From the NCBI GenBank assembly GCA_023388635.1, contig JAEWFW010000053.1, forward strand, positions 1 to 22,770: a stretch of DNA of 22,770 bases, written 5' to 3'. The position numbers and the translations under genes are program-made. This document shows positions 14,848 through 22,659 of the stretch, one piece after another. The stretch is from Bacillota bacterium (lineage in GTDB: Bacteria > Bacillota > Bacilli > Desulfuribacillales > Desulfuribacillaceae). The notes beneath the pieces were generated by a model that had not been told where the DNA came from, did not search any database, and saw only the letters and a list, made by a program, of their open reading frames with translations. Each line of letters opens with the position of its first letter. Positions within the stretch are counted from its first letter, which is position 1.

Positions 14848-17800
14848 ATGTCTGTTGATTTAGAACGAAAATTACAAAATAAAGTACTCCACTGGTTAAT
14901 AGATGAGGAGAAAGACGGTGGCTTAGGCTACACATATCTCGGTAACCTTGAAGATCAAGAGAACACACCTGTTAAAGAGGATTTGCTAATAAGGAATCTA
15001 GAAAAGCGTGGCTATAATAGAGAACAAATTTCGAAGGCAGTAACTGAGCTTGTTTCAAGGGCAAAAAACCAGGTGGATAGCCTATATCAAATTAATAAAG
15101 ACGTATATTCTCTTATTCGCTATGGCAGACAAGGTGTAAAAGATGAAAACAGAAATCGTCAAACTGTGCATTATATCGATTGGGAGAATGTAGATAATAA
15201 TGATTTTTATGTTGCTGAAGAAGTAAGCGTGCTATGCTTTAATCAAACTGAAAGAAAACGACCAGATGTGGTGTTGTACATTAACGGCATCGCACTTGGT
15301 ATATTTGAATTAAAGCGTTCATGTGTGAGTATTGGTGAGGGCATTCGTCAAAATCTTACAAATCAAAAAAAAGAGTATATTCAACCTTTCTTTAGCACCA
15401 TTCAACTAATTTTTGCAGGTAATGAGGCAGAGGGCCTTAAGTATGGGACAATCGAAACACCCGAGAAGTATTATCTAAAATGGAAAGAAGATACCAAAGC
15501 TACTGATGATCTATCTGCAACTGTTAAGGATATTCAATCTAAAGAGAAAAATATACTAAGAGATGGTGTGGTTTCACTTTGCCAGAAAGAGCGCTTTTTG
15601 TCATTCATCCATGACTTCATTATTTTTGATGCAGGTGTGAAGAAAGTTGCAAGGCACAACCAATACTTTGCTAATATTGCATCAAGAAAAAGAATTCATG
15701 ATAACGAAGGTGGCATAATTTGGAACACACAAGGCTCTGGCAAATCTTTGATTATGGTTTGGCTTACTAAGTGGATTATTGAAAATATAACAGATAGCCG
15801 TGTAGTAATCATCACAGACCGTGAAGAGCTCGACGATCAAATCGAAAGCTTATTTATTGATGTTAATGAGAAAGTAACTAGAGCGAAGAGTTGTTCTAAT
15901 TTACGAGAAATCCTAAATAAAAATGATGATGCTATTATATGCTCATTGATTCATAAGTATGGACATAATGCAGGAAATCAATCTGATGTAGATCAGTATC
16001 GTAAAGAATTATTGAAAGACTTACCTGCTGATTTTAAAGCAAAAGGAAACATTATTGCCTTTATTGATGAATGCCATCGTACCAACTCTGGAAAGTTGCA
16101 TGAGGCGGTAAAGGTATTGATGCCTGATGCACTTCTTATTGGTTTTACAGGAACTCCATTACTTAAAACTGATAAATCGACAAGTCTTGAGACTTTTGGA
16201 CCATACATTCACACTTATAAATTTGATGAAGGTGTTGTAGATGGTGTTGTTCTTGATTTACGCTATGAGGCTAGGGATGTTGATCAGGATTTAACTAACA
16301 AAGAAAAGGTTGATCTTTGGTTCGATAATAAAACCACAGGCTTAACGGATAGAGCAAAAGTAAAACTTAAGCAAAGTTGGACTTCTATTAATAAGCTCTA
16401 TAGCTCTAGGCAAAGACTAGATAAAATTGCAGGAGATATCATCTTTGATATGAGCTTAAAACCACGTTTAAAAAACGACCGTGGTACAGCTATGCTAGTA
16501 GCAAACAGTATTTACGAGGCTTGTAGATATTGGGATATTTTTACGAGCAATGGTTTTACAAAATGTGCAGTTGTTACTTCATATGAGCCAACTACTGCAA
16601 GTGTTAGAACTGCGACAAGCGACTTAAGTCAAGAGGGTGAAGAAGAATACAAAAAGTCTGTTTATGAGCGTATGCTGCGCGGTAAAAAGTTGACTGAATT
16701 TGAAAAAGATGTTAAGGAACAGTTTAAAAAAGAACCTACAAAAATGAAACTTCTTATTGTCGTGGACAAACTTTTAACGGGTTTTGATGCTCCTAGTGCA
16801 ACTTATTTATATATTGATAAATCTATGAGAGATCACGATTTGTTCCAAGCAATCTGTCGAGTTAATAGGCCAGATGGTGAGGATAAAGACTATGGTTATA
16901 TAGTGGATTATATGGACTTATTCCGTAATGTTCAACTTGCTGTTGCTGATTATACAACTGAGGCATTCGATAATTTTGATAAAGAAGATGTTGAGGGACT
17001 TATCAAAAACCGTTATGATGAGGCAAAATCTGAAATGGTTGGCTCGATTGCATCACTAAAAGACTTACTTGAGAACGTAAATGCGCCAAAAGATGATACC
17101 GATTATATTGAGTATTTCTGTGGTGATAATAGTGAGGATGAAGAAACCATAGGACGTAGGGATATTTTGTATACTCTTACGGCATCACTGACTAGAGCTT
17201 TTGCAAATTGTTGCGATAAACTTGTAAGTAATTATGGTTATTCAGAGGAACAAGTAAACCAAATTAGAAGTGATATTTCTGGATATAACAAAATTAAAGA
17301 AATGATTAAACTTGCAAGCTGCGATTACATAGACTTAAAGCCGTATGAAGTTGATATGCGTTATATCCTTGACACTTATATTCGCGCTGATGATTCTAAG
17401 ATTGTAAGTGAACTTGGGAGTATGTCGCTCGTAGAGTTGTTACTAAATAGCACCACAACAACTCCAGTTGATGCTTTAGTGAAAGATCTACCAGGAAATG
17501 ATAATGCTAAAGCTGAGACTATTGAAAATAACTTGCAACATGAAATCGTCAAAAAGATGTCCTCGAATGAAGTCTACTATGGCAAGCTATCTGAAATGCT
17601 TCAAAAAATTATAACCCAAAGACGGATTGAGGCTATGAGCTACGAGGAATATTTGCGTCAAGTTGTGGAATTGGCGCAAGCGATTTTACATCCAGAAGAA
17701 AACTCTGATTATCCCGACAGTGTTAAAAATAGCGAGGCAAGAAGAGCATTCTTTGATTACCTTGAAAAAGATGAAAATTTGGCTGTGAGTATTGATAGGG

Positions 17801-17973
17801 CTATCCGTAATGCAATACGTCCTGATTGGAAGAGAAATTTCCAAAAGCAACAAAATATAAGACTTGCCATATATCAAAATTTATTGGTTAATGGTTATAC
17901 CGAAGATGATGCAACTGAAAAAACCAATATAATCTTCGATATAGCTGGGAGGCAGGTAGAATACGATGAGTAA
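14848..17973 (+). CDS. hsdR: Type I restriction endonuclease subunit HsdR
   Basis: A 1041-residue ATP-driven DNA translocase and nuclease. The PD-(D/E)xK nuclease is at RPDVVLYINGIALGIFELK (Asp140, Glu154, Lys156). Helicase motifs follow: GSGKS Walker A (296-300), DECH (407-410), GFTGTPLL, then in the second RecA domain LLTGFDAPSATYLYIDK and QAICRVNRP. A long helical C-terminus, which in this family contacts HsdM, completes it. The frame is open from 14815, but AGGGGGT lies 8 bases before the ATG at 14848. All catalytic residues are present, so restriction is expected to be active. The end overlaps the next gene by 8 bases. Confidence 0.95.
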   Translation: MSVDLERKLQNKVLHWLIDEEKDGGLGYTYLGNLEDQENTPVKEDLLIRNLEKRGYNREQISKAVTELVSRAKNQVDSLYQINKDVYSLIRYGRQGVKDENRNRQTVHYIDWENVDNNDFYVAEEVSVLCFNQTERKRPDVVLYINGIALGIFELKRSCVSIGEGIRQNLTNQKKEYIQPFFSTIQLIFAGNEAEGLKYGTIETPEKYYLKWKEDTKATDDLSATVKDIQSKEKNILRDGVVSLCQKERFLSFIHDFIIFDAGVKKVARHNQYFANIASRKRIHDNEGGIIWNTQGSGKSLIMVWLTKWIIENITDSRVVIITDREELDDQIESLFIDVNEKVTRAKSCSNLREILNKNDDAIICSLIHKYGHNAGNQSDVDQYRKELLKDLPADFKAKGNIIAFIDECHRTNSGKLHEAVKVLMPDALLIGFTGTPLLKTDKSTSLETFGPYIHTYKFDEGVVDGVVLDLRYEARDVDQDLTNKEKVDLWFDNKTTGLTDRAKVKLKQSWTSINKLYSSRQRLDKIAGDIIFDMSLKPRLKNDRGTAMLVANSIYEACRYWDIFTSNGFTKCAVVTSYEPTTASVRTATSDLSQEGEEEYKKSVYERMLRGKKLTEFEKDVKEQFKKEPTKMKLLIVVDKLLTGFDAPSATYLYIDKSMRDHDLFQAICRVNRPDGEDKDYGYIVDYMDLFRNVQLAVADYTTEAFDNFDKEDVEGLIKNRYDEAKSEMVGSIASLKDLLENVNAPKDDTDYIEYFCGDNSEDEETIGRRDILYTLTASLTRAFANCCDKLVSNYGYSEEQVNQIRSDISGYNKIKEMIKLASCDYIDLKPYEVDMRYILDTYIRADDSKIVSELGSMSLVELLLNSTTTTPVDALVKDLPGNDNAKAETIENNLQHEIVKKMSSNEVYYGKLSEMLQKIITQRRIEAMSYEEYLRQVVELAQAILHPEENSDYPDSVKNSEARRAFFDYLEKDENLAVSIDRAIRNAIRPDWKRNFQKQQNIRLAIYQNLLVNGYTEDDATEKTNIIFDIAGRQVEYDE

Positions 17974-18712
17974 CGAAATAATTGGCGGCATGCCAATAGA
18001 AATTATTAAAAAGAAAAATCTAAAGAATCTTTACGTAAGAGTTAATCCACCAGAAGGAAAGGTGACTGTCAGTACACCGAGTGATTACCCTGATGAAGAA
18101 ATTAGACTTTTTGTTTTAAAGAAAATGCCAGAAATAACTAAGGTGAGAGACAGGATGCTCTCCCAAGCACGTCAAACTGAACGTGAATATGTATCTGGTG
18201 AGTCACACTATTTATGGGGAAAGCCTTATCGTTTGCAGGTTGTTTATGAGGGAAATAAGTATGTAATTACCAAGGCACCAAATAAGATTATTTTAAATGC
18301 ACCTACAGGATCAACCAAAGAATCTAGAGAGAGGGCTTTTAACGAATGGTATAGGCAAGAACTTAAACGAGTTTTGGATGGTGTGGTCTCAAGGTGTGAG
18401 ACTAAGACCAATCTTTATGCTGATGAATACAGAATTAAGAACATGAGGACAAAGTGGGGTACTTGTAACATTGATAAAAAAAGAATATGGATTAATTTGC
18501 AGCTTGCTAAAAAGCCGGTTGAATGCCTTGAATATGTAGTCATTCATGAACTAGTACACTTGATAGAAAAGAATCATACTCATAAATTTAATGCACTCGT
18601 TGAAGAGTTCTATCCTACCTGGAAAGAGGCGAGAAAGCTTTTAGCAAAGATGCCTTTAGATTATTTTGATAAAGGAGAACAGGTTGAGGATGAAGTACAA
18701 AATAACATCTAG
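17966..18712 (+). CDS. YgjP/DUF45-type zinc metallopeptidase
   Basis: A 248-residue protein of the YgjP-like (DUF45, M48-related) family. It has the zinc motif HELVH (194-198) with the downstream third ligand in NHTHKF (about 204), and the family's MRTKWGTC box (160-167) before it. An N-terminal beta-rich region (about 8-115; LYVRVNPPEGKVTVSTP) is usual for the family. No signal peptide, so cytosolic. It overlaps hsdR by 8 bases and the next peptidase gene by 23, so it is translated as part of the restriction operon. Homologues are often found beside or fused to HsdR, but the substrate is unknown to me. GGAGG lies about 14 bases before the ATG. Confidence 0.87.
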   Translation: MSNEIIGGMPIEIIKKKNLKNLYVRVNPPEGKVTVSTPSDYPDEEIRLFVLKKMPEITKVRDRMLSQARQTEREYVSGESHYLWGKPYRLQVVYEGNKYVITKAPNKIILNAPTGSTKESRERAFNEWYRQELKRVLDGVVSRCETKTNLYADEYRIKNMRTKWGTCNIDKKRIWINLQLAKKPVECLEYVVIHELVHLIEKNHTHKFNALVEEFYPTWKEARKLLAKMPLDYFDKGEQVEDEVQNNI

Positions 18713-20288
18713 TGATATTTATGATACTAATAAAAAATCGGGTGCATTGATTCTTGGTAAGAAGCGACTCGATGATTATGCAACTAAATTTCTAGCAAAA
18801 TACTGTAAGCAGGCATTGATTGAACCAATGCCTCTTCCGGTTGAACAGATACTTGAGGATATGGGCCTTACAGTTCAAGAAACTTCTTTATCTAGAGATT
18901 TGGATATTTTTGGTTGTTGTTTGATACTTGATGGACATATAGATGTTTATGACCAAGAAACAAGGCAGTACACATCAACTGCATTTAACGCTGGGACTGT
19001 TTTGATTGATCCCTTCTCTGAGGCTGTCTACGGTGAAGGTTCGAAAAGAAACACACTAATCCATGAGGCACTGCATTGGGAAAAGGATAAGGTGTATTTT
19101 GAAATCCTCCAGTTGAAAAATAAAGACGCTTCTGAAAAGCTATACCCTATTCTGTGCCGTCAATCCGAGACTTTTTTTACACCATCTGAAGGAAAGAATA
19201 CAAAGGAAAATGAAGTAAGGTGGCTTGAATGGCAGGCACACAGATTAGCACCAAGGGTCCTTATGCCAAAAAACAGCTTTAAAAAGAAAGCACAAGAGTT
19301 TATTCAGCAGTATAAAGAGGGTGGAGAAAATGCTGTATTGCTGTGCGACACTTTGATTGAAGATTTAAGCACCTTTTTCATAACGTCACGATTATCAGTC
19401 AAATTTAGATTGATTGAGGTTGGTCTTAAAGATACAATCTCAATGTTTGCAGACTATGAAGATGTCTATGACGAAATCAATAGCACTAATGACTATGTTA
19501 AATTAACTCCAGTTGAAGCGATTAAAATAACAGCAGCAGACTCAAACCTTCAAAGATGGATAAGTGAAAGACATTTTGTGTTTGTTGAAGGATATTTTGT
19601 ACTTGCTGATAGTCAGTATGTTACTCAAAAAGATGGAACTCTTCGTCTTACACAAAAGGCTAAGAAGAATCTTTCAAAATGTGTAATTAATATCCGTGAG
19701 CAAAATTATATAACATATACTAATACATACAAAGACTTACTTGGATATACTGTACTTAAAAAGGTTGAAGGAGTTGATACTAGGCTCCTTACGTTTCACC
19801 CAAAATACCAAGCATCTTTTGATTATGAGCCTGAAGAAGTTTATCAGTCGTTTGTAAACCATATAACTTCTTATAATGAAGAAGAAGAAATTGAACTAAT
19901 GCGGATGATAGGTGATCCAACTAAATCTCTATGCGAGTGCTTATGGTTTTTGATGGAGAATAGGAAATGGAACTACCCTGAGAAATTTAACGAGCAGACA
20001 GAACTTCACAAAAACTATCATGGCAAAATAAAAAATAATAATTACAATAACATGACTACTAATGTTCTGATGGCCATTTGTGTAGGCATGAAATTAAGTC
20101 TTAGAATTACTGAAAAATTGTTTCAAAAATCAGAGAACAAGCTCAACTATTATAATGACCCGGACAGGACTTATATTCATATAATGGAGACAATGCCAGG
20201 GCTTTCGCTTAGTGATTTTAATTCCCTTCTTGGGAAATGCGATCTTCAGCAATTAGGTACTGAAATAAAAAAAGAAAAAATTAGTTAA
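18690..20288 (+). CDS. Large ImmA/IrrE-type metallopeptidase with HTH-like C-terminus
   Basis: A 532-residue protein. The ImmA/IrrE zinc site is LIHEALHWEKD (His125, Glu126, His129) with the downstream ENEVRWLEWQAHRLAPRVLMP, which matches the family's E...A..FA..LLMP helix. ImmA cleaves a phage-type repressor; IrrE/PprI cleaves DdrO after DNA damage. Residues from about 210 on are longer than simple ImmA proteins; the end (TTNVLMAICVGMKLSLRITEKLF...) resembles the helical HTH-associated region of some XRE-type regulators, by memory. AAGGAG (18672-18677) precedes the ATG at 18690; a TTG at 18666 is possible. It is the last gene before the terminator. No partner XRE repressor gene is adjacent. 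Confidence 0.82.
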   Translation: MKYKITSSDIYDTNKKSGALILGKKRLDDYATKFLAKYCKQALIEPMPLPVEQILEDMGLTVQETSLSRDLDIFGCCLILDGHIDVYDQETRQYTSTAFNAGTVLIDPFSEAVYGEGSKRNTLIHEALHWEKDKVYFEILQLKNKDASEKLYPILCRQSETFFTPSEGKNTKENEVRWLEWQAHRLAPRVLMPKNSFKKKAQEFIQQYKEGGENAVLLCDTLIEDLSTFFITSRLSVKFRLIEVGLKDTISMFADYEDVYDEINSTNDYVKLTPVEAIKITAADSNLQRWISERHFVFVEGYFVLADSQYVTQKDGTLRLTQKAKKNLSKCVINIREQNYITYTNTYKDLLGYTVLKKVEGVDTRLLTFHPKYQASFDYEPEEVYQSFVNHITSYNEEEEIELMRMIGDPTKSLCECLWFLMENRKWNYPEKFNEQTELHKNYHGKIKNNNYNNMTTNVLMAICVGMKLSLRITEKLFQKSENKLNYYNDPDRTYIHIMETMPGLSLSDFNSLLGKCDLQQLGTEIKKEKIS

Positions 20289-20387
20289 CTCGTTGAGTTG
20301 GTTTTGAACCCCGAAAGGGGTTCTTTTTTTATGCCCAAATTCGAGAAATGTCCATATATAAACAAATAAAAGCCAACTCATCGAGTT
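20287..20387. repeat. Inverted repeat around the operon terminator
   Basis: AACTCGTTGAGTTGG (20287-20301) and CCAACTCATCGAGTT (20373-20387) are inverted copies with one mismatch in 15 bases; the match continues as TTTT/AAAA with one extra base. Each arm is itself a dyad (AACTC...GAGTT). The pair encloses the intrinsic terminator. It could be a bidirectional RNA structure, a recombinase or resolvase site, or an element end. Confidence 0.7.
20306..20330 (+). terminator. Intrinsic terminator of the restriction operon
   Basis: GAACCCC (20306-20312), a GAAA loop and GGGGTTC (20317-20323) form a perfect 7-base stem followed by seven T (20324-20330), 18 bases after the last stop codon. Confidence 0.95.
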
Positions 20388-20417
20388 GCTCGTGAAATTT
20401 GAAAACCATTTATATTA

Positions 20418-20643
20418 ATAAATGTAAGGTACAAGCCTTACAAAAATTTATATACGTCTAAAGCTGGCCAGCAGAAGACGGCGGATACATAAATGAATCG
20501 AAGATAGTCTGATAGGCTATTGGGAAAATTTATGATCCTCCGTTTTATTTCCTATACACTTTTTAGGAAATAAATCTGTTGGTCATTTGTTTTTAAGGCT
20601 CATTAGTACTCCGCCGTTTTACAGACGGGAACAGGAGAATCTA
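20418..20643 (+). promoter_or_regulatory. Structured non-coding leader before the sigma-like gene
   Basis: This gene-free stretch is full of dyads. TGTAAGG/CCTTACA (20423-20442) has an outer ATAAA/TTTAT extension. GCTGGCCAGC (20463-20472) is a perfect palindrome. TTTATTTCCTA/TAGGAAATAAA (20544-20574) is a perfect 11-base stem. ACGGCGGA (20478-20485) can pair perfectly with TCCGCCGT (20610-20617), just before the ribosome site, or with one mismatch with TCCTCCGT (20536-20543). Alternative pairings suggest an attenuator-like or protein-binding leader, or an element control region. I see no open frame of note. Confidence 0.55.
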
Positions 20644-21189
20644 ATGAGATTATCAGTAAGGTATGAAAACAAATTTCAAACAATCGAGCTAAACGAAAAA
20701 GAAACTGAGCAAATGTGGATTAGTCTTTCGCTTGAAAGGAATGAAGAATCAAGCAAAAAAGAACAAGAAAAGCTCATACAAGATGCATTTGATAAGCAAT
20801 TTAACAGACCGGAATATAACTGCTGGCATAAGTTCAATCGCCATATTGATCCTGATCCAAGACCGAGGAGACTGGATGGTAAAAGAGGGCACCTTTCACT
20901 TGAAGATGAAAATGGTCAGTCAATGAATGCAGAAGACAGCTTGTTTGTTGATGACCATGACAAAACCGAACGTAATCTCCAATACGAACACGAGGATGTT
21001 TGCCAACTGGTACATAAGGCTCTCGGTAAAAAGCAAGATTGGATAGATATGTTCATTGCAGTACGCATTGATGGCATACCAATCCGTGATTATGCCCGCT
21101 CTATCGGTGTTGATGAAAACAATATCAGCCAAAAGCTAAAACGTGCAGAGAAAAAAATTAAAGAATTTTTAGAAAACCATCAGATTTGA
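20644..21189 (+). CDS. Sigma-70 region 4-like DNA-binding protein of a mobile element
   Basis: A 181-residue protein starting MRLSVRYENKFQTIELNEKE; CAGGAG lies 7 bases before this ATG, so I rejected the longer open frame from 20587. The C-terminal 60 residues form a region-4-like helix-turn-helix: DMFIAVRIDGIPIRDYARSI, then GVDENNISQKLKRAEKKIKEF. The central part is highly charged and contains PDPRPRRLDGKRGHLSLED. There is no sigma region 2, so it is not a full sigma factor. Similar proteins recur in clostridial conjugative elements and prophages as regulators. The leader upstream is long and structured. Confidence 0.8.
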   Translation: MRLSVRYENKFQTIELNEKETEQMWISLSLERNEESSKKEQEKLIQDAFDKQFNRPEYNCWHKFNRHIDPDPRPRRLDGKRGHLSLEDENGQSMNAEDSLFVDDHDKTERNLQYEHEDVCQLVHKALGKKQDWIDMFIAVRIDGIPIRDYARSIGVDENNISQKLKRAEKKIKEFLENHQI

Positions 21190-21253
21190 CCTTCTCTCAA
21201 GGCTACCAGTTAGGAGGTCAAGATCTCCAAAAAATTATGAGGAGGTAATTCTG

Positions 21254-21922
21254 ATGAGAGAATTAATACCTAAAGACAAATATGGTGTATTTGCCGACAC
21301 CAAGGATACGGCAAGAGTAGATAGCTTGTTTGTTGCTGAGTTCTTTGAGAAGGAGCATAAGAATGTGCTACGTGACATTGCAAAAATCACTGACCCCAAT
21401 TCTGGGTTAAGTAAAGAATTTGCTCAGCTCAATTTTGAGCCGACCTCATACACGGATGGTTGGAACAGAAAGCAAAAGGCTTATGCCATGACCCGTGACG
21501 GATTCACTATGTTAGTCATGGGATATACGGGACAAAAAGCAATGAAGTTCAAAGAGTTATACATCAAACGCTTTAATGAAATGGAACAGTTTATTAAGAC
21601 TCTTGTTTCAGCCCGTAAAGAGTTCCCTTTGCTGACAGACAACATTAAGCTACTTCACGAAAATCCCAAGCCATATCACTTCAGTAATGAATGCGACATG
21701 ATTAACCGCATTGTTACTGGGATGTCTGCAAAGCAATTCAGAATAGCCAATGGTATCGAAAAAGGTAAAAGTATTCGTCCCTACCTATCCGATGAGCAGA
21801 TTACGATGCTTGAAACTTTGCAGAAAGTGGATGTGGGTTTGTTAGTAGCTGTTCCGGACTATCAGCAGCGTAAGCGTCATTTGGAATGGTACAAGTTGAA
21901 GATGGAAGAAAACGCAAATTAA
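21254..21922 (+). CDS. Rha-family phage regulatory protein
   Basis: A 222-residue protein with an N-terminal Rha (pRha) domain (about 15-112). Marks are RVDSLFVAEFFEKEHKNVLR, then FEPTSYTDGWNRKQKAYAMT, RDGFTMLVMGYTGQKAMKFK and a basic RFNEMEQFI helix. Rha proteins are phage or satellite regulators, some of which act as antirepressors. The C-terminal 110 residues (SNECDMINRIVTGMSAKQFR, then SIRPYLSDEQITMLETLQK) look like a second DNA- or protein-binding module I cannot name. GAGGAGGT lies 8 bases before the ATG. It follows the sigma-like gene by 64 bases and precedes the zinc-ribbon gene by 14. Confidence 0.86.
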   Translation: MRELIPKDKYGVFADTKDTARVDSLFVAEFFEKEHKNVLRDIAKITDPNSGLSKEFAQLNFEPTSYTDGWNRKQKAYAMTRDGFTMLVMGYTGQKAMKFKELYIKRFNEMEQFIKTLVSARKEFPLLTDNIKLLHENPKPYHFSNECDMINRIVTGMSAKQFRIANGIEKGKSIRPYLSDEQITMLETLQKVDVGLLVAVPDYQQRKRHLEWYKLKMEENAN

Positions 21923-21936
21923 GGAGGGTAATTATT

Positions 21937-22158
21937 ATGTTTTATGTGAAAGAAAAATTGAACGATACCATGGAGGTATCCATTGAAATAACAGATGAGA
22001 ATGTATTTTGTCATTGCCCTATGTGCGGTACTGAGGTGTCGGTAGACATTGCAGAAATTTTAAGTGATGGAGAGAGCGATCTATTTGGCACTTCAGTATT
22101 TTGTGATGAATGTGGCAAGAAGGTTAGAGCTGGAGGCAGATATTATGAGCATAAATAA
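21937..22158 (+). CDS. Small zinc-ribbon protein
   Basis: A 73-residue acidic protein with two CxxC knuckles, CPMC (27-30) and CDEC further on, spaced as in a zinc ribbon. The longer open frame from 21886 is rejected because AAGGAGGG lies about 9 bases before the ATG at 21937. Function unknown; such proteins are common in phage and ICE gene clusters. It overlaps the next gene by 14 bases. Confidence 0.75.
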   Translation: MFYVKEKLNDTMEVSIEITDENVFCHCPMCGTEVSVDIAEILSDGESDLFGTSVFCDECGKKVRAGGRYYEHK

Positions 22159-22579
22159 ATTCAATTCAGAAGGATATCATGATCCGACTCCCCATGAAGC
22201 ACTTATTAATGTAACTCGTGAGGAAAAGGCAGCAGCAAAAGCTGCCTTCAAACCTCTTGTCTATATCTGCTCTCCCTTTAGTGGCGATATTGAAAACAAT
22301 AATAAGCGGACACGGGAGTTCTGCCGTTTCGCATTAGAAAAAGGAAATATCCCTCTCGCCCCCCACCTTATGTTTCCTCAGTTCATGGATGACAGCAATG
22401 AGAAAGAGCGCGATCTCGCTATTTTCATGGACATTATCTTAATGGGAAAATGCCAAGAGGTCTGGGTTTTAGGTGATGTTATTTCAAGGGGTATGAGTAT
22501 TGAAATTGAAAAAGCAAAGAAACGCAGACAGCCGGTTAGGTATTTCAATAAAGATTTTGAGGAGGTAGATGCTCTATGA
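22145..22579 (+). CDS. DUF4406-like (nucleoside 2-deoxyribosyltransferase-like fold) protein
   Basis: A 144-residue protein with VYICSPFSGDIENNNKRTRE (about 39-58), then IPLAPHLMFPQFMDD and EVWVLGDVISRGM. These are the strand-loop patterns of DUF4406/DUF7768-type proteins that share the nucleoside 2-deoxyribosyltransferase fold and are widespread in phages and mobile elements. Enzymatic activity is not established for the group as far as I know. TGGAGGC lies about 9 bases before the ATG at 22145, whereas the upstream frame from 22064 overlaps the zinc-ribbon gene heavily. The stop overlaps the next start (ATGA at 22576). Confidence 0.85.
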   Translation: MSINKFNSEGYHDPTPHEALINVTREEKAAAKAAFKPLVYICSPFSGDIENNNKRTREFCRFALEKGNIPLAPHLMFPQFMDDSNEKERDLAIFMDIILMGKCQEVWVLGDVISRGMSIEIEKAKKRRQPVRYFNKDFEEVDAL

Positions 22580-22659
22580 GTGAAATAAAAGCAATACAGA
22601 CCAAATATAAAGGTTACCTCTTCCGTTCAAGACTTGAGGCTCGCTGGGCGGTATTCTGA
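22576..22659 (+). pseudogene. Element gene cut off after 27 codons by an insertion
   Basis: A well-placed ATG (GGAGGT 9 bases upstream, ATGA overlap with the preceding stop) opens a frame reading KAIQTKYKGYLFRSRLEAR then WAVF and a stop. This is the typical N-terminus of a phage/ICE protein family (YKGY.FRSRLEARWAVFF...) that normally continues well beyond this point. The break comes exactly inside WAVFF, where sequence of a different kind begins. The rest of the gene should lie beyond the inserted element. Family recall is by eye; function of the intact protein unknown. Confidence 0.75.

Noticed and set aside
20287..20388. Shared CGAGTTG/TTGAGTTG words between the 10601 repeats and the 20287/20373 inverted repeat as ends of one transposable cassette
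   Set aside because: Only 7-8 identical bases, with different context and orientation; too short to claim related ends.
20587..20643. Upstream extension of the sigma-like gene
   Set aside because: CAGGAG lies just before the ATG at 20644, and the extension overlaps the structured leader and has no ribosome site.
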